This document shows positions 7,447 to 16,567 of a DNA stretch of 64,000 nucleotides, in pieces. The DNA is from Opitutus sp. ER46 (GTDB lineage: Bacteria > Verrucomicrobiota > Verrucomicrobiia > Opitutales > Opitutaceae), in contig NZ_QAYX01000019.1 in assembly GCF_003054705.1 (NCBI RefSeq), positions 354,617-418,616 of the forward strand, read 5' to 3'. Numbering within the stretch: position 1 is the first letter of the stretch; every line of letters begins with the position of its first letter. Under the pieces are notes generated by a model. It saw nothing but the letters and a program-made list of their open reading frames with translations, was not told where the DNA came from and did no database searches. A program made the position numbers and the translations under genes.

Positions 7447-8076
7447 TCAGGCGGGCTTCCCGTCGGGCGCGGGTTTGGCGGGGCCGCTGGAGACCGTCAC
7501 CGCCGCGGCCCGGAGCAGTCGCCCATTGAGCGAATAGCCGGTGCGCACGACGTTGATCACGTGCTCCGCCTTCACCGTCGCGCTGGGCTCGTGCGAAATG
7601 GCCTCGTGCTGGTGGGGGTCGAAGGGCTGTCCGACGGGGTTGATGTCCTTAACGCCGTGGTTGCCGAGCGCGGACTTGAGCTGGCTGAGCACCATTTCTA
7701 CCCCGCCCAAGAGCGACTTCACGTCAGCATTCGGCTGGCGGGCGTGGGCCACCGCGAGGCTCAGGTTGTCCAACACCGGGAAAAGGTCTTCGAGCACGCG
7801 CCCGGTCGCGATGGTCCGCAGCTCGTCCTTCTCGCGGACCGCACGGCGGCGGAAATTTTCCAGGTCGGCGACCGCGCGCATGTACTTGTCGTAGTTGGCC
7901 GAAGCCTCCGCCTTCGCCGCGATCAACTGCACGGCGGCATCGGTGGCCGTCGTCGCGCTGCCCGCCTCCGTTCCGGCGGTGGGCGTGGCGTTCGCGGCGT
8001 CGGTGGCAGCAGTCGCTGCTTCATTCTGCTTTTCAGCAGCTTGGGTCGTTGGCTTGGAAGGATCTGCGTCAGGCAT
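7447..8076 (-). CDS. grpE: Nucleotide exchange factor GrpE
   Basis: A 209-residue protein with an Ala/Thr-rich disordered N-terminus (about 1-55), a long coiled coil (ASANYDKYMRAVADLENFRRRAVREKDEL) and the C-terminal beta domain ending NPVGQPFDPHQHEAISH then VVRTGYSLNGRLLRAAAVTVSSG, the GrpE signature. It releases ADP from DnaK. It is first in the grpE-dnaJ pair. The 243-bp region upstream (to the manA end) holds no other gene and no recognisable heat-shock element. Confidence 0.96.
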   Translation of the reverse strand: MPDADPSKPTTQAAEKQNEAATAATDAANATPTAGTEAGSATTATDAAVQLIAAKAEASANYDKYMRAVADLENFRRRAVREKDELRTIATGRVLEDLFPVLDNLSLAVAHARQPNADVKSLLGGVEMVLSQLKSALGNHGVKDINPVGQPFDPHQHEAISHEPSATVKAEHVINVVRTGYSLNGRLLRAAAVTVSSGPAKPAPDGKPA

Positions 8077-8319
8077 GCGGCAAAAGAGGGCCGAATTAAC
8101 AGTGGGTTCCTGGTTTCTTCAAGTCTGCCGTGCAGCGGCCGCCCCTCGTGCAACCCGCCGGCGGCACCGAGGTTCGCGGCGCGCCGTCAAGTTGCGACGC
8201 GGCGCGGGGCGCGGGCGGGGCACAGAGCGGCAAGCTCGACGGCGGACCGCGCCGATGTGCTGCCGTGGCGCGGCGATCCGGGCGCCACGTGAGACCGCGA
8301 CGCCGGAGCCGTGCGCGAC

Positions 8320-9309
8320 TTATTCGATGATCCCGGCGAAGTTCTCCGTCACGAGCAGGATGGTCGTCGTCTCGGCGGAGAACGTGAAGGCGCCGGCGTA
8401 GGGCACGAGAACGTTTTCTCCGCGCGGGAGCTTCTGGCCGAGCGGCGAACGCGTGCCGGAAGGATTCTCGCCGGCGGCACGAACCGTCCCGCTCACGATG
8501 CTCACGATCCGCGGCTGCTCGCCCGCGCGCAGGTGCAGGCGCTCGCCAGCCCCGAGCACGAGGCGGCGAATGCGAAACTCGGCGCAATCCGCGATCACGC
8601 CGCCGGTGGGCGCGGCGCGCACCGGCGCAGGCTCGAAGTCATCCCAGTCGATCGAGCGCAGGGACTGCGCGATGTGAAGCTGGCGCGGCTTGCCGTCCAG
8701 GCCGACGCGTCCCCAGTCGTACACGCGATAGGTCGTGTCGGAGTTCTGCTGGATCTCGAGGATCAGGTTGCCCGCGTCGATCGCGTGGACCTGGCCGCTG
8801 TGCACGAGAATGGAATCGCCGGCGGCCACGCGGAAATGGTGCACGCAGGATTCGACCGTGTTCTGCTCGATGGCCTTCTCGAACTGCGGGCGGGTGACGC
8901 CGCGCTTCAGGCCGACGATGAGTTCGGCGCCGGGGCCGGTGGCCGCGATGTACCAGTTCTCGGTTTTCGGCTCGCCGCCCAGTTCCGGGGCAACGTTCGC
9001 CGGCGGATGCACCTGGAGGCTCAGCCGTTCGCGGCAATCGAGCCATTTGACGAGGATCGGAAACGGCCGCTCGGCCGGCCATGTCGGCCCCATGATGTCG
9101 GCAGCATGCTTGGTCAGGACATCGCGCAGCTTCTGGCCGGCCAGCGCGCCACCCGCGATCAGCGACTGGGCCTCGGGGCGATCCACGAGCTCCCAGCTCT
9201 CCCCAATCGGTCGATTGGGCGGCAGGACGCGCTCCAGCGCGGTCTCCAGCGCCCTCCCACCCCATACTCGTTCCTGATAAAGTGGTGCAAACCGCAGTAG
9301 GTCGCGCAT
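8320..9309 (-). CDS. manA: Mannose-6-phosphate isomerase, class I
   Basis: A cupin-fold zinc enzyme interconverting fructose-6-P and mannose-6-P. At 329 residues it matches the short bacterial form. Metal ligands are in LSLQVHPPANVA (Gln/His), EPKTENWYI (Glu) and ILVHSGQVHAIDAG (His). It opens MRDLLRFAPLYQERVWGGRALE, a typical start. It supplies mannose-6-P for GDP-mannose and glycan synthesis, or allows growth on mannose. It is a single gene divergent from ftsK; no sugar transporter is adjacent. Confidence 0.94.
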   Translation of the reverse strand: MRDLLRFAPLYQERVWGGRALETALERVLPPNRPIGESWELVDRPEAQSLIAGGALAGQKLRDVLTKHAADIMGPTWPAERPFPILVKWLDCRERLSLQVHPPANVAPELGGEPKTENWYIAATGPGAELIVGLKRGVTRPQFEKAIEQNTVESCVHHFRVAAGDSILVHSGQVHAIDAGNLILEIQQNSDTTYRVYDWGRVGLDGKPRQLHIAQSLRSIDWDDFEPAPVRAAPTGGVIADCAEFRIRRLVLGAGERLHLRAGEQPRIVSIVSGTVRAAGENPSGTRSPLGQKLPRGENVLVPYAGAFTFSAETTTILLVTENFAGIIE

Positions 9310-9366
9310 GGAATTCTGAGATAAGGATTTGATGAGAACTTAACTCGGGCCCGGGGGCATTTACAT

Positions 9367-9395
9367 TTGACCGGCTTCTTCGTTAGCGTGGAATC
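9367..9395 (+). promoter_or_regulatory. Weak candidate promoter for ftsK
   Basis: TTGACC at 9367-9372 is a good -35 element; 17 bp later GGAATC is a poor -10. It is the only -35/-10-like pair in the manA-ftsK divergent gap. A different sigma factor or start is possible. Confidence 0.3.
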
Positions 9396-9424
9396 CGCGC
9401 AGATCGAAAACCGGTCGAGATCAA

Positions 9425-11986
9425 ATGCCTAAGTCTGAGAGTTCAAACCCAAACGACGGGCCGTCGTTTCAGGGACCGCGCTACCAGCCCAATTGGCTGG
9501 TCGCCGTGGGCTGCTTCCTGGTGGCGTCCTGGTTGTTGGTGGCGATGCTCGATTTCACCCCGAACCAGACCAGCCTCATCTCGACCCAGCCGGTCGACAC
9601 CAACCTGGCCGGCAGTTGGGGCGCGCACGCTGCGTGGGCCGCATTCTGGACGTTCGGCGTCAGCGCCTGGTGCATCCCGTTTTATCTCTACTGGCTCGTC
9701 TACCTCGCGATCCGGATGTCGAAGCACCTCACCACCGGGCGGTATCTCGCCATGGTGTTCGGGCTGATCTCCGGCTCTGGCCTGCTCGCGATGGTCGAAT
9801 ACGGGAAGAGCAACTACTTCCCCAATGACTGGGGCGGGCTGGTGGGTGAACTCGTTTACCAGAGCGGGCTGAAGGTGCCGCTCGGCGGCTTCGGTTCCGC
9901 CATGGTGCTCGGCGCCATATACATCGGGTGCTTCCTGTTCATCCTTTTCACGAAGGACATCGGCGCCGAGTTCGAGCGGCTGCTCGCCCGTTTCCAGGCG
10001 TGGCGCGAGGAACGCGCGAAACTGCGCGCGGAGGTGGCCGAAGCGAAGACCCGCGAAAAGGACGCCCGCGAAAAGCAGAAGGCGGCCGCCGCCGTCATTG
10101 CGGCCACCACCGGCGCGAACAACACGCCCCCGCCGACCGCCGCCGCTCCGGTCGGCCCCGCCGGGAAGAAGACGTTCGTTCCGAAGTCGGGCGAAGACCC
10201 TCTCGCCCGCGCCGCCACGCCTCGCAGCACCGGCGCGACCACGCCCGCGACTTCCCCGGCCGCCGAACCCGACGCGGCGACCATCCGTGCCGCCGCCGGG
10301 AAGCCCGAGCCGAAGGCGCCGTCGCTTCGCCTCGGCAACGGCCGCGGCGCCACCGAGCCCGCGACCGACACCAAGTCGCTCGCCGTCGCGACGGGCAAAG
10401 TGGAGCTCAACATCGTCAAGCCCGAGGAGCCCAAGAAGGCAAAGATCACCCTCCCGCAGAGCGACGACGCCAATTACCAGTTTCCCCCGCTCACGCTCCT
10501 CAAGGAGCAGGTGAAGCCCGACGCCTCCAACACCGAGGAGGAGCACCGCCAGAACGCCGAGAACCTCCTGCGCATCCTGAGCGAATTCGGCGTCGAGGTC
10601 ACCCTCGGCGAAATTCACGTCGGCCCGGTCATCACCCGCTACGAGGTCGTCCCCGCGCCCGGCGTGCGCGTCGAGAAGATCGCCGGCCTCGACAAGAACA
10701 TTGCCCTCGGCATGCGCGCGCAGTCGGTGCGCATCCTCGCCCCGATTCCCGGCAAGGCGGCGGTCGGCGTCGAAGTGCCGAACCAGAAGCCCACGCCGGT
10801 CGGCATGCGCGAGCTCCTCGAAAGCGAGGATTGGGTGGGCGCCAAGGCCGAGTTGCCCATCGCGCTGGGCAAGGATGTTTCCGGCAAGCCCCTGATTTCC
10901 GACCTGGCGAAGATGCCGCACCTGCTGATCGCCGGCGCCACCGGCTCCGGCAAATCGGTCTGCATCAACTCCATCGTCGCCTCCGTCCTCTACTCCAAGA
11001 GCCCGAAGGACGTGCGACTCATCATGGTGGATCCGAAGGTCGTCGAGCTGAAGATCTTCAACACCCTGCCGCACATGCTCATTCCGGTCGTCACCGAGCC
11101 CAAGAAGGTGCCGGCCGCCCTGAAGTGGCTCCTCGGCGAAATGGAGCAACGGTACCAGATCTTCGCCAAGGCCAACGTCCGCAACATTTCCGGCTTCAAC
11201 TCCCGCAAGCGCACCCCGAAAACGGATACGCCCCCGCCCGAAGCCGCCGAGACCCAGGCCTCGCTCACCGGCGTCGATCCCGCGCTCGAGGAGATCGAGA
11301 TTCCCGACCGCCTGCCCTACATCGTCGCGATCATCGACGAGCTCGCCGACCTCATGATGGTCGCGCCCGCTGAAATCGAGACGAGCATCGCCCGCCTCGC
11401 GCAGCTCGCCCGCGCCGCCGGCATCCATCTCATCATCGCGACGCAGCGTCCGTCCGTGAACGTCATCACCGGCGTCATCAAGGCCAACCTGCCCTCGCGC
11501 ATCGCGTTCCAGGTCGCTTCGCAGGTCGACTCGCGGACCATCCTCGACACCAAGGGCGCCGACACGCTGATCGGCCGCGGTGACATGCTCTTCTCCCCGC
11601 CCGGCACCTCCCGGCTCGTGCGCGCCCAGGGCGCGTTCGTTTCCGACGACGAGGTCTCCGAGATGGTCGAATTCCTCAAGCGCAACGGCCCGCCGCAGTA
11701 CGCCCAGTCCGTCCAACAGCACATCGACCGCGCCGCGCGCGAGGATGAGGACGGCGAGGACGGCGGTGACGACGGCGATCTCGGCGACGATGAGGATTTG
11801 TACGAGCAGGCGCTCGACGTCCTGAAGTCCACCCGGCGCGCCAGCACCTCCATGCTCCAGCGGCGGCTCCGCATCGGCTACAACCGCGCGGCCCGTATCA
11901 TGGAGATCATGGAGGAGAAGGGCATCGTCGGACCGGAGAATGGCTCCAGCCCGCGCGAGATTCTGGTGGATCTCGACTCACTCTGA
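9425..11986 (+). CDS. ftsK: DNA translocase FtsK/SpoIIIE
   Basis: An 853-residue septal DNA pump. The N-terminal domain (about 15-180) has four probable membrane segments. It is followed by a charged coil and an Ala/Pro/Thr-rich linker (about 195-330). The motor carries Walker A GATGSGKS at residues 504-511, IIDELADLMM (Walker B) and the downstream ATQRPSVNVITG segment. The C-terminal winged-helix gamma domain (TSMLQRRLRIGYNRAARIMEIMEEKGIVGP) recognises KOPS-like polar sequences and activates XerCD. All domains are complete; the linker is short compared with E. coli. It partners chromosome dimer resolution at division. It is followed by the RodZ-like gene after 213 bp. Confidence 0.96.
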   Translation: MPKSESSNPNDGPSFQGPRYQPNWLVAVGCFLVASWLLVAMLDFTPNQTSLISTQPVDTNLAGSWGAHAAWAAFWTFGVSAWCIPFYLYWLVYLAIRMSKHLTTGRYLAMVFGLISGSGLLAMVEYGKSNYFPNDWGGLVGELVYQSGLKVPLGGFGSAMVLGAIYIGCFLFILFTKDIGAEFERLLARFQAWREERAKLRAEVAEAKTREKDAREKQKAAAAVIAATTGANNTPPPTAAAPVGPAGKKTFVPKSGEDPLARAATPRSTGATTPATSPAAEPDAATIRAAAGKPEPKAPSLRLGNGRGATEPATDTKSLAVATGKVELNIVKPEEPKKAKITLPQSDDANYQFPPLTLLKEQVKPDASNTEEEHRQNAENLLRILSEFGVEVTLGEIHVGPVITRYEVVPAPGVRVEKIAGLDKNIALGMRAQSVRILAPIPGKAAVGVEVPNQKPTPVGMRELLESEDWVGAKAELPIALGKDVSGKPLISDLAKMPHLLIAGATGSGKSVCINSIVASVLYSKSPKDVRLIMVDPKVVELKIFNTLPHMLIPVVTEPKKVPAALKWLLGEMEQRYQIFAKANVRNISGFNSRKRTPKTDTPPPEAAETQASLTGVDPALEEIEIPDRLPYIVAIIDELADLMMVAPAEIETSIARLAQLARAAGIHLIIATQRPSVNVITGVIKANLPSRIAFQVASQVDSRTILDTKGADTLIGRGDMLFSPPGTSRLVRAQGAFVSDDEVSEMVEFLKRNGPPQYAQSVQQHIDRAAREDEDGEDGGDDGDLGDDEDLYEQALDVLKSTRRASTSMLQRRLRIGYNRAARIMEIMEEKGIVGPENGSSPREILVDLDSL

Positions 11987-12034
11987 GCGTCGCGCCCACC
12001 TCCCATTTCCCAGATATTCCCGGCCGCACCCTGT

Positions 12035-12074
12035 CCCGACCCGACGCTGCCCGACCCGACGCTGCCCGACCCGA
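12035..12074. repeat. 15-bp tandem repeat, about 2.7 copies
   Basis: CCCGACCCGACGCTG is repeated at 12035 and 12050, with a 10-bp partial copy at 12065. It is in the ftsK-rodZ gap, downstream of the ftsK stop. No function is evident; it is a likely slippage product. Confidence 0.9.
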
Positions 12075-12199
12075 TACGAATGACCTGCGCCCCCCGCGGG
12101 CTCCGTCCCTCCCTCGGGTATCCGTCAGCGCCCGGCGTTTCGCCCGCGGCAGTTCCGGCTTCCCCTCCTTCCCTAAACTCCCTAACTCACTAGCACTCC

Positions 12200-13066
12200 A
12201 TGCAGACAATCGGCGAACGGCTTGAGGAAGCACGCAAGAAGAAGGGCGTTTCCATCCGCGAAGCGGCCGAAGCGACCAAGATCCGCGGGGACTATCTGCA
12301 GAAGTTCGAAAGCAACCAGTTCGACATCGGGCTCACCGAGATCTACACGCGCGGCTTCCTGCGCACCTACGCCAATTTCCTGAAGGTACCCGCCGATCGC
12401 ATCATGAGCGACTACGCCGCGCTCGGTCGTGGCGAGGTGCGCCCGCGCCAACCCAGCCGCGAGGTGTATGGCCGCATGGACATCAGCGTCGCGAGCGCGG
12501 GCGATGCCACCGACCGCAGCGCCCCGCCGCCGCCTGAAGCCGCCCCCGCGCCCGAACCCGCCGCCGGCGGCCGCCAGCAGCAGCCGCACTATCCGCGTGG
12601 CACTGGCTCCTCTCTCCCCACCGGTCCCGACCCGGCCGTCGTGTTCAAGTGGGTGAAGATCGGCGGCGGCATCATCGTGGCCCTGCTCGTGGTGCTTCTG
12701 ATTCGATCGATCTTCAGCGGCAACCGCGCCGCCCCCGCGCCCGCCGCGCAGCCTGCCGCCGCGTCCAACGTCCCGCCGCCCGCCCCGACGCTGCCGCCGA
12801 CCCCGCGCTACACCTTCACGCTCGTCGCGGTCAATCCCGTGCACGTCCGCGTCAACCGGAAGAACCCGGACGAGTCGACCGGCGCCGTCCTTTTCGAGGG
12901 CACGCTCAACCGTGGCGATGCGCAGATCGTCGAATGGCCCGGCCCGGTGTACATCGCCGCGACCGCCTGCGAGAATCTGCAGCTTGAGATCCGCGGCCGT
13001 CGCATCGGCATGGGGCTCCGCGGCAACACGGTCGGCCAGCTTCCGGCGCCGACCGGCACGCCGTAA
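12200..13066 (+). CDS. RodZ-like cytoskeletal/HTH membrane protein
   Basis: A 288-residue protein with an N-terminal Cro/CI-type helix-turn-helix (HTH_25: TIGERLEEARKKKGVSIREAAEATKIRGDYLQKFES, 3-40), a Pro/Ala-rich linker, one membrane segment (about 151-170, IGGGIIVALLVVLLIRSIF) and a periplasmic beta domain (about 210-288) of the DUF4115 type. This is the layout of RodZ, which links MreB to the inner membrane and controls rod shape. The position after ftsK fits a cell-division/shape neighbourhood. The leader is pyrimidine-rich with no Shine-Dalgarno. Verrucomicrobial RodZ-like proteins vary, so I leave the symbol empty. Confidence 0.82.
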   Translation: MQTIGERLEEARKKKGVSIREAAEATKIRGDYLQKFESNQFDIGLTEIYTRGFLRTYANFLKVPADRIMSDYAALGRGEVRPRQPSREVYGRMDISVASAGDATDRSAPPPPEAAPAPEPAAGGRQQQPHYPRGTGSSLPTGPDPAVVFKWVKIGGGIIVALLVVLLIRSIFSGNRAAPAPAAQPAAASNVPPPAPTLPPTPRYTFTLVAVNPVHVRVNRKNPDESTGAVLFEGTLNRGDAQIVEWPGPVYIAATACENLQLEIRGRRIGMGLRGNTVGQLPAPTGTP

Positions 13067-13135
13067 CCGGCGCGGTCGCGACGCGCGCAGGAAAAGACTT
13101 TGCGCGCGTCACCCTTGCCGCTTACTTCGGCGGTG

Positions 13136-14056
13136 ATGGAACAGATCCCCTACAAAGGCCAGACCCTCACCCGCTGGCGCGTCGGCAACTCCACTTTCCT
13201 CGCCCTGCCGGAAAAAGGGGCGCGACTCCTCAACTGGAATCTCACCCTGCCCGACGGCTCCGTCCGCGACGTGATCTACTGGCCGGAGGACGCTGACTTC
13301 GGCGACATTGCCAAGGTTCGCGGCGGCAACCCGATCCTGTTCCCCTTCAACGGCCGCTGCTTCGACCAGGGCGAGATCTTCTTCTGGCGCGCCGCCGACG
13401 GCGTGCGCCGCCCGATGCCCATCCACGGCCTCGCCCGCCAGGGCACGTTCCACGTCTCGCACCTCGATGCGCGCGGCTTCGTCGCGCACTTCGTGCCGGG
13501 CGCCGAGGCGCAGACGTGTTTCCCGTTCAAATACGAGTTCGTCGTCACCTACCGCTTCGAGCCGTTCGGCCTCTCCTGCGAGTTCGCCGTCACCAACCAC
13601 GGCACCGAGCCGCTGCCGTGGAGCGCCGGCCACCACTTCTATTTCACCGTGCCGTGGCAGGAGGGCTCGAGCCGCAGCGACTACATGATCCGCATCCCGG
13701 CGGGCAAGCGCCTGAAGCAGGATGCCACCGGCCACCTCGTCGCCGGCCCGACCCTCCAGCTCGAGGAAAAGCTCTCCCATCCCGACCTGATCGATACGTT
13801 CCACACCGAGCTCCGCGGCAACGAAGTCGTATTCGGGGAAAAAGGACAGCGGGGCGACGTCATCGTCCGGCTCGGCGTCGACAAGGTGCCGCCGCCCGAA
13901 GCCACGTACGTCACGTGGTCCGGCGCGCCCGACGCGCCTTACTACTGCGTGGAGCCGTGGATGGGGCCGGCCAACGCCCCCGGGCACAAGGTCGGGCTGC
14001 ATCTCGTGCCGCCCGGCGAAACCGGCAAGTTCGTCGTCAGCGTGCAGGTAAAGTAA
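13136..14056 (+). CDS. Aldose 1-epimerase family protein (GalM/YeaD-like)
   Basis: A 306-residue beta-sandwich sugar mutarotase. Recognisable segments are GARLLNWNLTLPDG, GGNPILFPFNGRC, PMPIHGLARQGTF (His), PWSAGHHFYFTVP (His) and a C-terminal YYCVEPWMGPANAPG containing the catalytic-type Glu. The substrate may be a hexose or hexose-6-phosphate; this cannot be told from sequence. The start MEQIPYKGQTLTRW is preferred over an upstream ATG. It is 19 bp upstream of the Tat gene, so possibly co-transcribed. Confidence 0.85.
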   Translation: MEQIPYKGQTLTRWRVGNSTFLALPEKGARLLNWNLTLPDGSVRDVIYWPEDADFGDIAKVRGGNPILFPFNGRCFDQGEIFFWRAADGVRRPMPIHGLARQGTFHVSHLDARGFVAHFVPGAEAQTCFPFKYEFVVTYRFEPFGLSCEFAVTNHGTEPLPWSAGHHFYFTVPWQEGSSRSDYMIRIPAGKRLKQDATGHLVAGPTLQLEEKLSHPDLIDTFHTELRGNEVVFGEKGQRGDVIVRLGVDKVPPPEATYVTWSGAPDAPYYCVEPWMGPANAPGHKVGLHLVPPGETGKFVVSVQVK

Positions 14057-14075
14057 CCCTCGCCACCCTGTCCGA

Positions 14076-14495
14076 ATGCTTTCCGTGCTCGCGACGTTTC
14101 CCGGCCAGCCGCTCGCGCTGTTTGACATGCTCGGCGGCTCCGAGGTGCTCGTCGTCTTCCTGATCATCCTCATCCTCTTCGGCGGCGAAAAGATGCCGGA
14201 GTTCGCGCGCGGCCTCGCCAAGGTCATCCGCGAGGTGCGCAAGGCCGCCTCCGGCGTCGAGCAGGAGTTCCGCCGCGCGATGGAGGAGGAGCCCACGCCC
14301 GCGTCGCGTCCCCAGGACGCGACGCCGAAGATTCTGCCGCCGGTGCAGGCGCCCACGCCCGTTGCGCCCGCCGCACCCGCGACCGACCCGACCGCCGGCA
14401 CCGTGCCCGCCCCCGAAGCCGCGAACCCGCCGGCAACGCCGACGCCGCCGGTCCCGCCGAGCACGCCGCCGGCATCCTCCCCGCATGCCGGCTGA
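14076..14495 (+). CDS. tatA: Sec-independent translocase subunit, TatA/TatB family
   Basis: A 139-residue protein. One N-terminal membrane helix (GGSEVLVVFLIILILFGG) runs into the amphipathic helix EKMPEFARGLAKVIREVRKA, the TatA/B signature, with FGGEKMPE in place of the more common FGPKKLPE. The C-terminal 80 residues are Pro/Ala/Thr-rich and disordered. It forms the protein-conducting part of the twin-arginine pathway. A plausible substrate, the metallophosphoesterase at 35134, lies in this window. TatC is not present. Whether it acts as TatA or TatB is uncertain. A second start at MLGGSEV is possible. Its 3' end overlaps the Smr gene by 11 bp. Confidence 0.88.
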   Translation: MLSVLATFPGQPLALFDMLGGSEVLVVFLIILILFGGEKMPEFARGLAKVIREVRKAASGVEQEFRRAMEEEPTPASRPQDATPKILPPVQAPTPVAPAAPATDPTAGTVPAPEAANPPATPTPPVPPSTPPASSPHAG

Positions 14496-14778
14496 GCCGC
14501 CCGAGGATGCGCCCGTGCCGCTGCCGATCACGGGTGAACTCGATCTGCACACGTTTCGACCCGCCGACCTAGGCGAACTGATCCCGGCCTACCTCGGCGA
14601 ATGCGAGCGCGCCGGCCTGCGCGAGGTCCGGATCATTCACGGCAAAGGAACCGGCACGCTGCGCACCACCGTCCACGCCCTGCTCCGCCGTTCGCCCCTC
14701 GTGGCGTCGTTCCGCCTGGGCGATGAGACCTCCGGCAGTTGGGGTGCCACCCTCGTGCAACTGCGGCCGCGGCCCTGA
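14485..14778 (+). CDS. Small stand-alone Smr-domain protein
   Basis: 97 residues consisting of essentially one Smr domain, the fold found at the C-terminus of MutS2. LDLH (about 20-23) and the HGKGTGTLR loop (about 53-61), the two conserved Smr motifs linked to nucleic-acid cleavage or binding, are both present. Smr proteins nick branched DNA or cleave stalled-ribosome mRNA; the target of this one is unknown. It starts inside the tatA reading frame (ATG at 14485, tatA stop at 14493-14495), so translation is probably coupled. Confidence 0.88.
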   Translation: MPAEPPEDAPVPLPITGELDLHTFRPADLGELIPAYLGECERAGLREVRIIHGKGTGTLRTTVHALLRRSPLVASFRLGDETSGSWGATLVQLRPRP

Positions 14779-14848
14779 TTCCGCCCACGGCACCGTCATT
14801 TGCCAGCCGCGACCACCGCGCGTTACCTGAGCCCGCCCCCTTTCCGCC

Positions 14849-16108
14849 ATGCGCCTGCTGCTGCTCCTGTTCGTCCTCGCCCTTCCGGTGTCCCGCGCCG
14901 CCGCTGCCGTTCCCAGTGGCGCCGCTGCCGTCCCCAGTGGCGCCGCCGAGACGGCGCATGCGACCGTGCTGCTGATCTCGATGGACGGCTTCCGCTGGGA
15001 TTACCTGAACCTCTACCCCCAGGCGACGCCCGTGTTGCGGCGCCTCGCGCGGGAGGGCGTGACCGCCCGCGGGCTCGTACCGGTGTTCCCGAGCAACACC
15101 TTTCCCAACCACTACGCGATCGCGACCGGGCTCTATCCCTCTCACCACGGCATCATCAACAACCGCATGGTCGATCCGCAGCTCGGCGTCTTTGTCTCCA
15201 GCAAGACCCAGTGCGCGGAGGACGGCCGCTGGTGGGGCGGCGAGCCGGTCTGGATCACGGCCGTCAAGCAGGGACGGACCAGCGCGTGCTACTTCTGGCC
15301 CGGCTCCGAGGCGCCGATCGCCGGCCTGCACGCCACGCACTGGAAACCATACGACTACAGCATTCCCTTCGCCCGGCGGCTCGACGAATTGATCGGGTGG
15401 CTCAAGGTTCCCGCTCCTCAGCGCCCGGCCGTGGCAACGTTCTACTTCGAGGAATCGAACAGCAGCGGCCACCGGTACGGTCCGGACTCGCCCGAGCTCC
15501 AGGCCACGCTGAAGACGCTCGACGCCCAGCTCGGCACGATGCTCGCCCGCTTCCAGGCGGAGAACCTGCCGATCAACCTGGTGATCCTGTCGGACCATGG
15601 GATGACGCCGTGCGGCCCGGACCGGGTGCTCCTGCTCGACGACTACGTCGACCTGACGAAGGTCGCCGTCGACTTCGCGGACACCGCCTGCGGGCTGCGT
15701 CCCGCCCCGGGCGTGGCGCCGGAGACCATCCTCGCCGCGCTGGGCCGAATGCCGCACGCGAAAGCCTATCGGTCCGCCGATCTTCCCGCCCGCCTCCATG
15801 TCGACCCGGCCAACCCGCGCGTGCCCGGGATCTGGATACTGCCCGACGAGGGCTGGCTCGTGCAGCGCCGCGCGGCGTTCGCGGCAGCCCGGAACCACTT
15901 TGTGAAGGCGCAGCACGGCTACGATCCCGCGCTGCCCTCGATGCACGGGATCCTCATCGCCCACGGGCCGGCCTTCCGACGCGGCGTCACGCTGCCCGAG
16001 GTGGAAAACGTCCACGTGTACAACCTGCTCTGCGCCGCCGCCGGGCTGAAGCCGGCCGCGAACGATGGCGACGACCGCCTGGTGAAGTCAGCGCTGCTCG
16101 CGCCCTGA
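14849..16108 (+). CDS. Secreted NPP-type phosphodiesterase/nucleotide pyrophosphatase
   Basis: A 419-residue member of the alkaline-phosphatase superfamily, ectonucleotide pyrophosphatase branch. The signal peptide is MRLLLLLFVLALPVSRAAA. The first metal-site Asp is D46 in ISMDGFRWDY, the nucleophile T84 is in FPSNTFPNHYAIATGLYP, and further zinc ligands are in ILSDHGM and the GILIAHGPAF region. It likely hydrolyses phosphodiester or pyrophosphate bonds of nucleotides or lipids in the periplasm. A 21-bp duplication just after the signal peptide (14900-14941) repeats AAVPSGA in the mature N-terminus. Confidence 0.9.
   Translation: MRLLLLLFVLALPVSRAAAAVPSGAAAVPSGAAETAHATVLLISMDGFRWDYLNLYPQATPVLRRLAREGVTARGLVPVFPSNTFPNHYAIATGLYPSHHGIINNRMVDPQLGVFVSSKTQCAEDGRWWGGEPVWITAVKQGRTSACYFWPGSEAPIAGLHATHWKPYDYSIPFARRLDELIGWLKVPAPQRPAVATFYFEESNSSGHRYGPDSPELQATLKTLDAQLGTMLARFQAENLPINLVILSDHGMTPCGPDRVLLLDDYVDLTKVAVDFADTACGLRPAPGVAPETILAALGRMPHAKAYRSADLPARLHVDPANPRVPGIWILPDEGWLVQRRAAFAAARNHFVKAQHGYDPALPSMHGILIAHGPAFRRGVTLPEVENVHVYNLLCAAAGLKPAANDGDDRLVKSALLAP
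14900..14941 (+). repeat. 21-bp in-frame tandem duplication in the phosphodiesterase gene
   Basis: Two 21-bp units differing by one base encode AAVPSGA twice, immediately after the predicted signal-peptide cleavage region. It lengthens the linker without changing frame. Confidence 0.9.
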
Positions 16109-16236
16109 CGCGGCGAACACGTCATAAGCCGCGGCGATGCGGCAGGTTGGCGTTCCCCCTGCCTTCCGGCGCACGCGCCCGCCGCGCTTCGGTGTAACTT
16201 TTCGGGGGACACCGGTGTTCTGACGGCATCCCACCC

Positions 16237-16446
16237 ATGAACGCCAAATACACTTCCGCCCTCGCCTCCCTCAGCGTGATCGCCGCCGTCATCGGCATCA
16301 GCATCAGCGCGCTCTCCCCCGCCGCCTACGGCATCGCCCTCGTCGGCATGATCTGCCTCATCGGCACCATTGATTACGCCGCTCCGCGCCACTACCACGC
16401 GCGCCGCGGGGCCCGGGTCGCCGAGTCGCTGCCGTTCGCCGCCTGA
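16237..16446 (+). CDS. Small membrane protein of unknown function
   Basis: 69 residues. Two hydrophobic segments (about 8-25, [19 protein letters not shown], and 29-47, [19 protein letters not shown]) are joined by a short turn, followed by a basic cytoplasmic-type tail ([14 protein letters not shown]). Codon bias matches the neighbours and it fills an otherwise empty gap, so it is probably a real gene. There is no recognisable family and no Shine-Dalgarno. Confidence 0.6.
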   Translation: MNAKYTSALASLSVIAAVIGISISALSPAAYGIALVGMICLIGTIDYAAPRHYHARRGARVAESLPFAA

Positions 16447-16567
16447 GCACGGCCGCGAGGTGCGCCGCGGCCATTTTGGGGCCCATCGCTCCCCCTCGAA
16501 ACGGCATCCCCGTTTCCACCGCGTCCCAGATTGCCGCCCCTGCCGCCGCCACCCAGCCTTCGCCGCC

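Noticed and set aside
9443..11722. Long minus-strand frame across ftsK
   Set aside because: Mirror of the ftsK codon pattern; Gly/Arg/Asp-rich, no start context, and fully contained in a gene with clear FtsK motifs.
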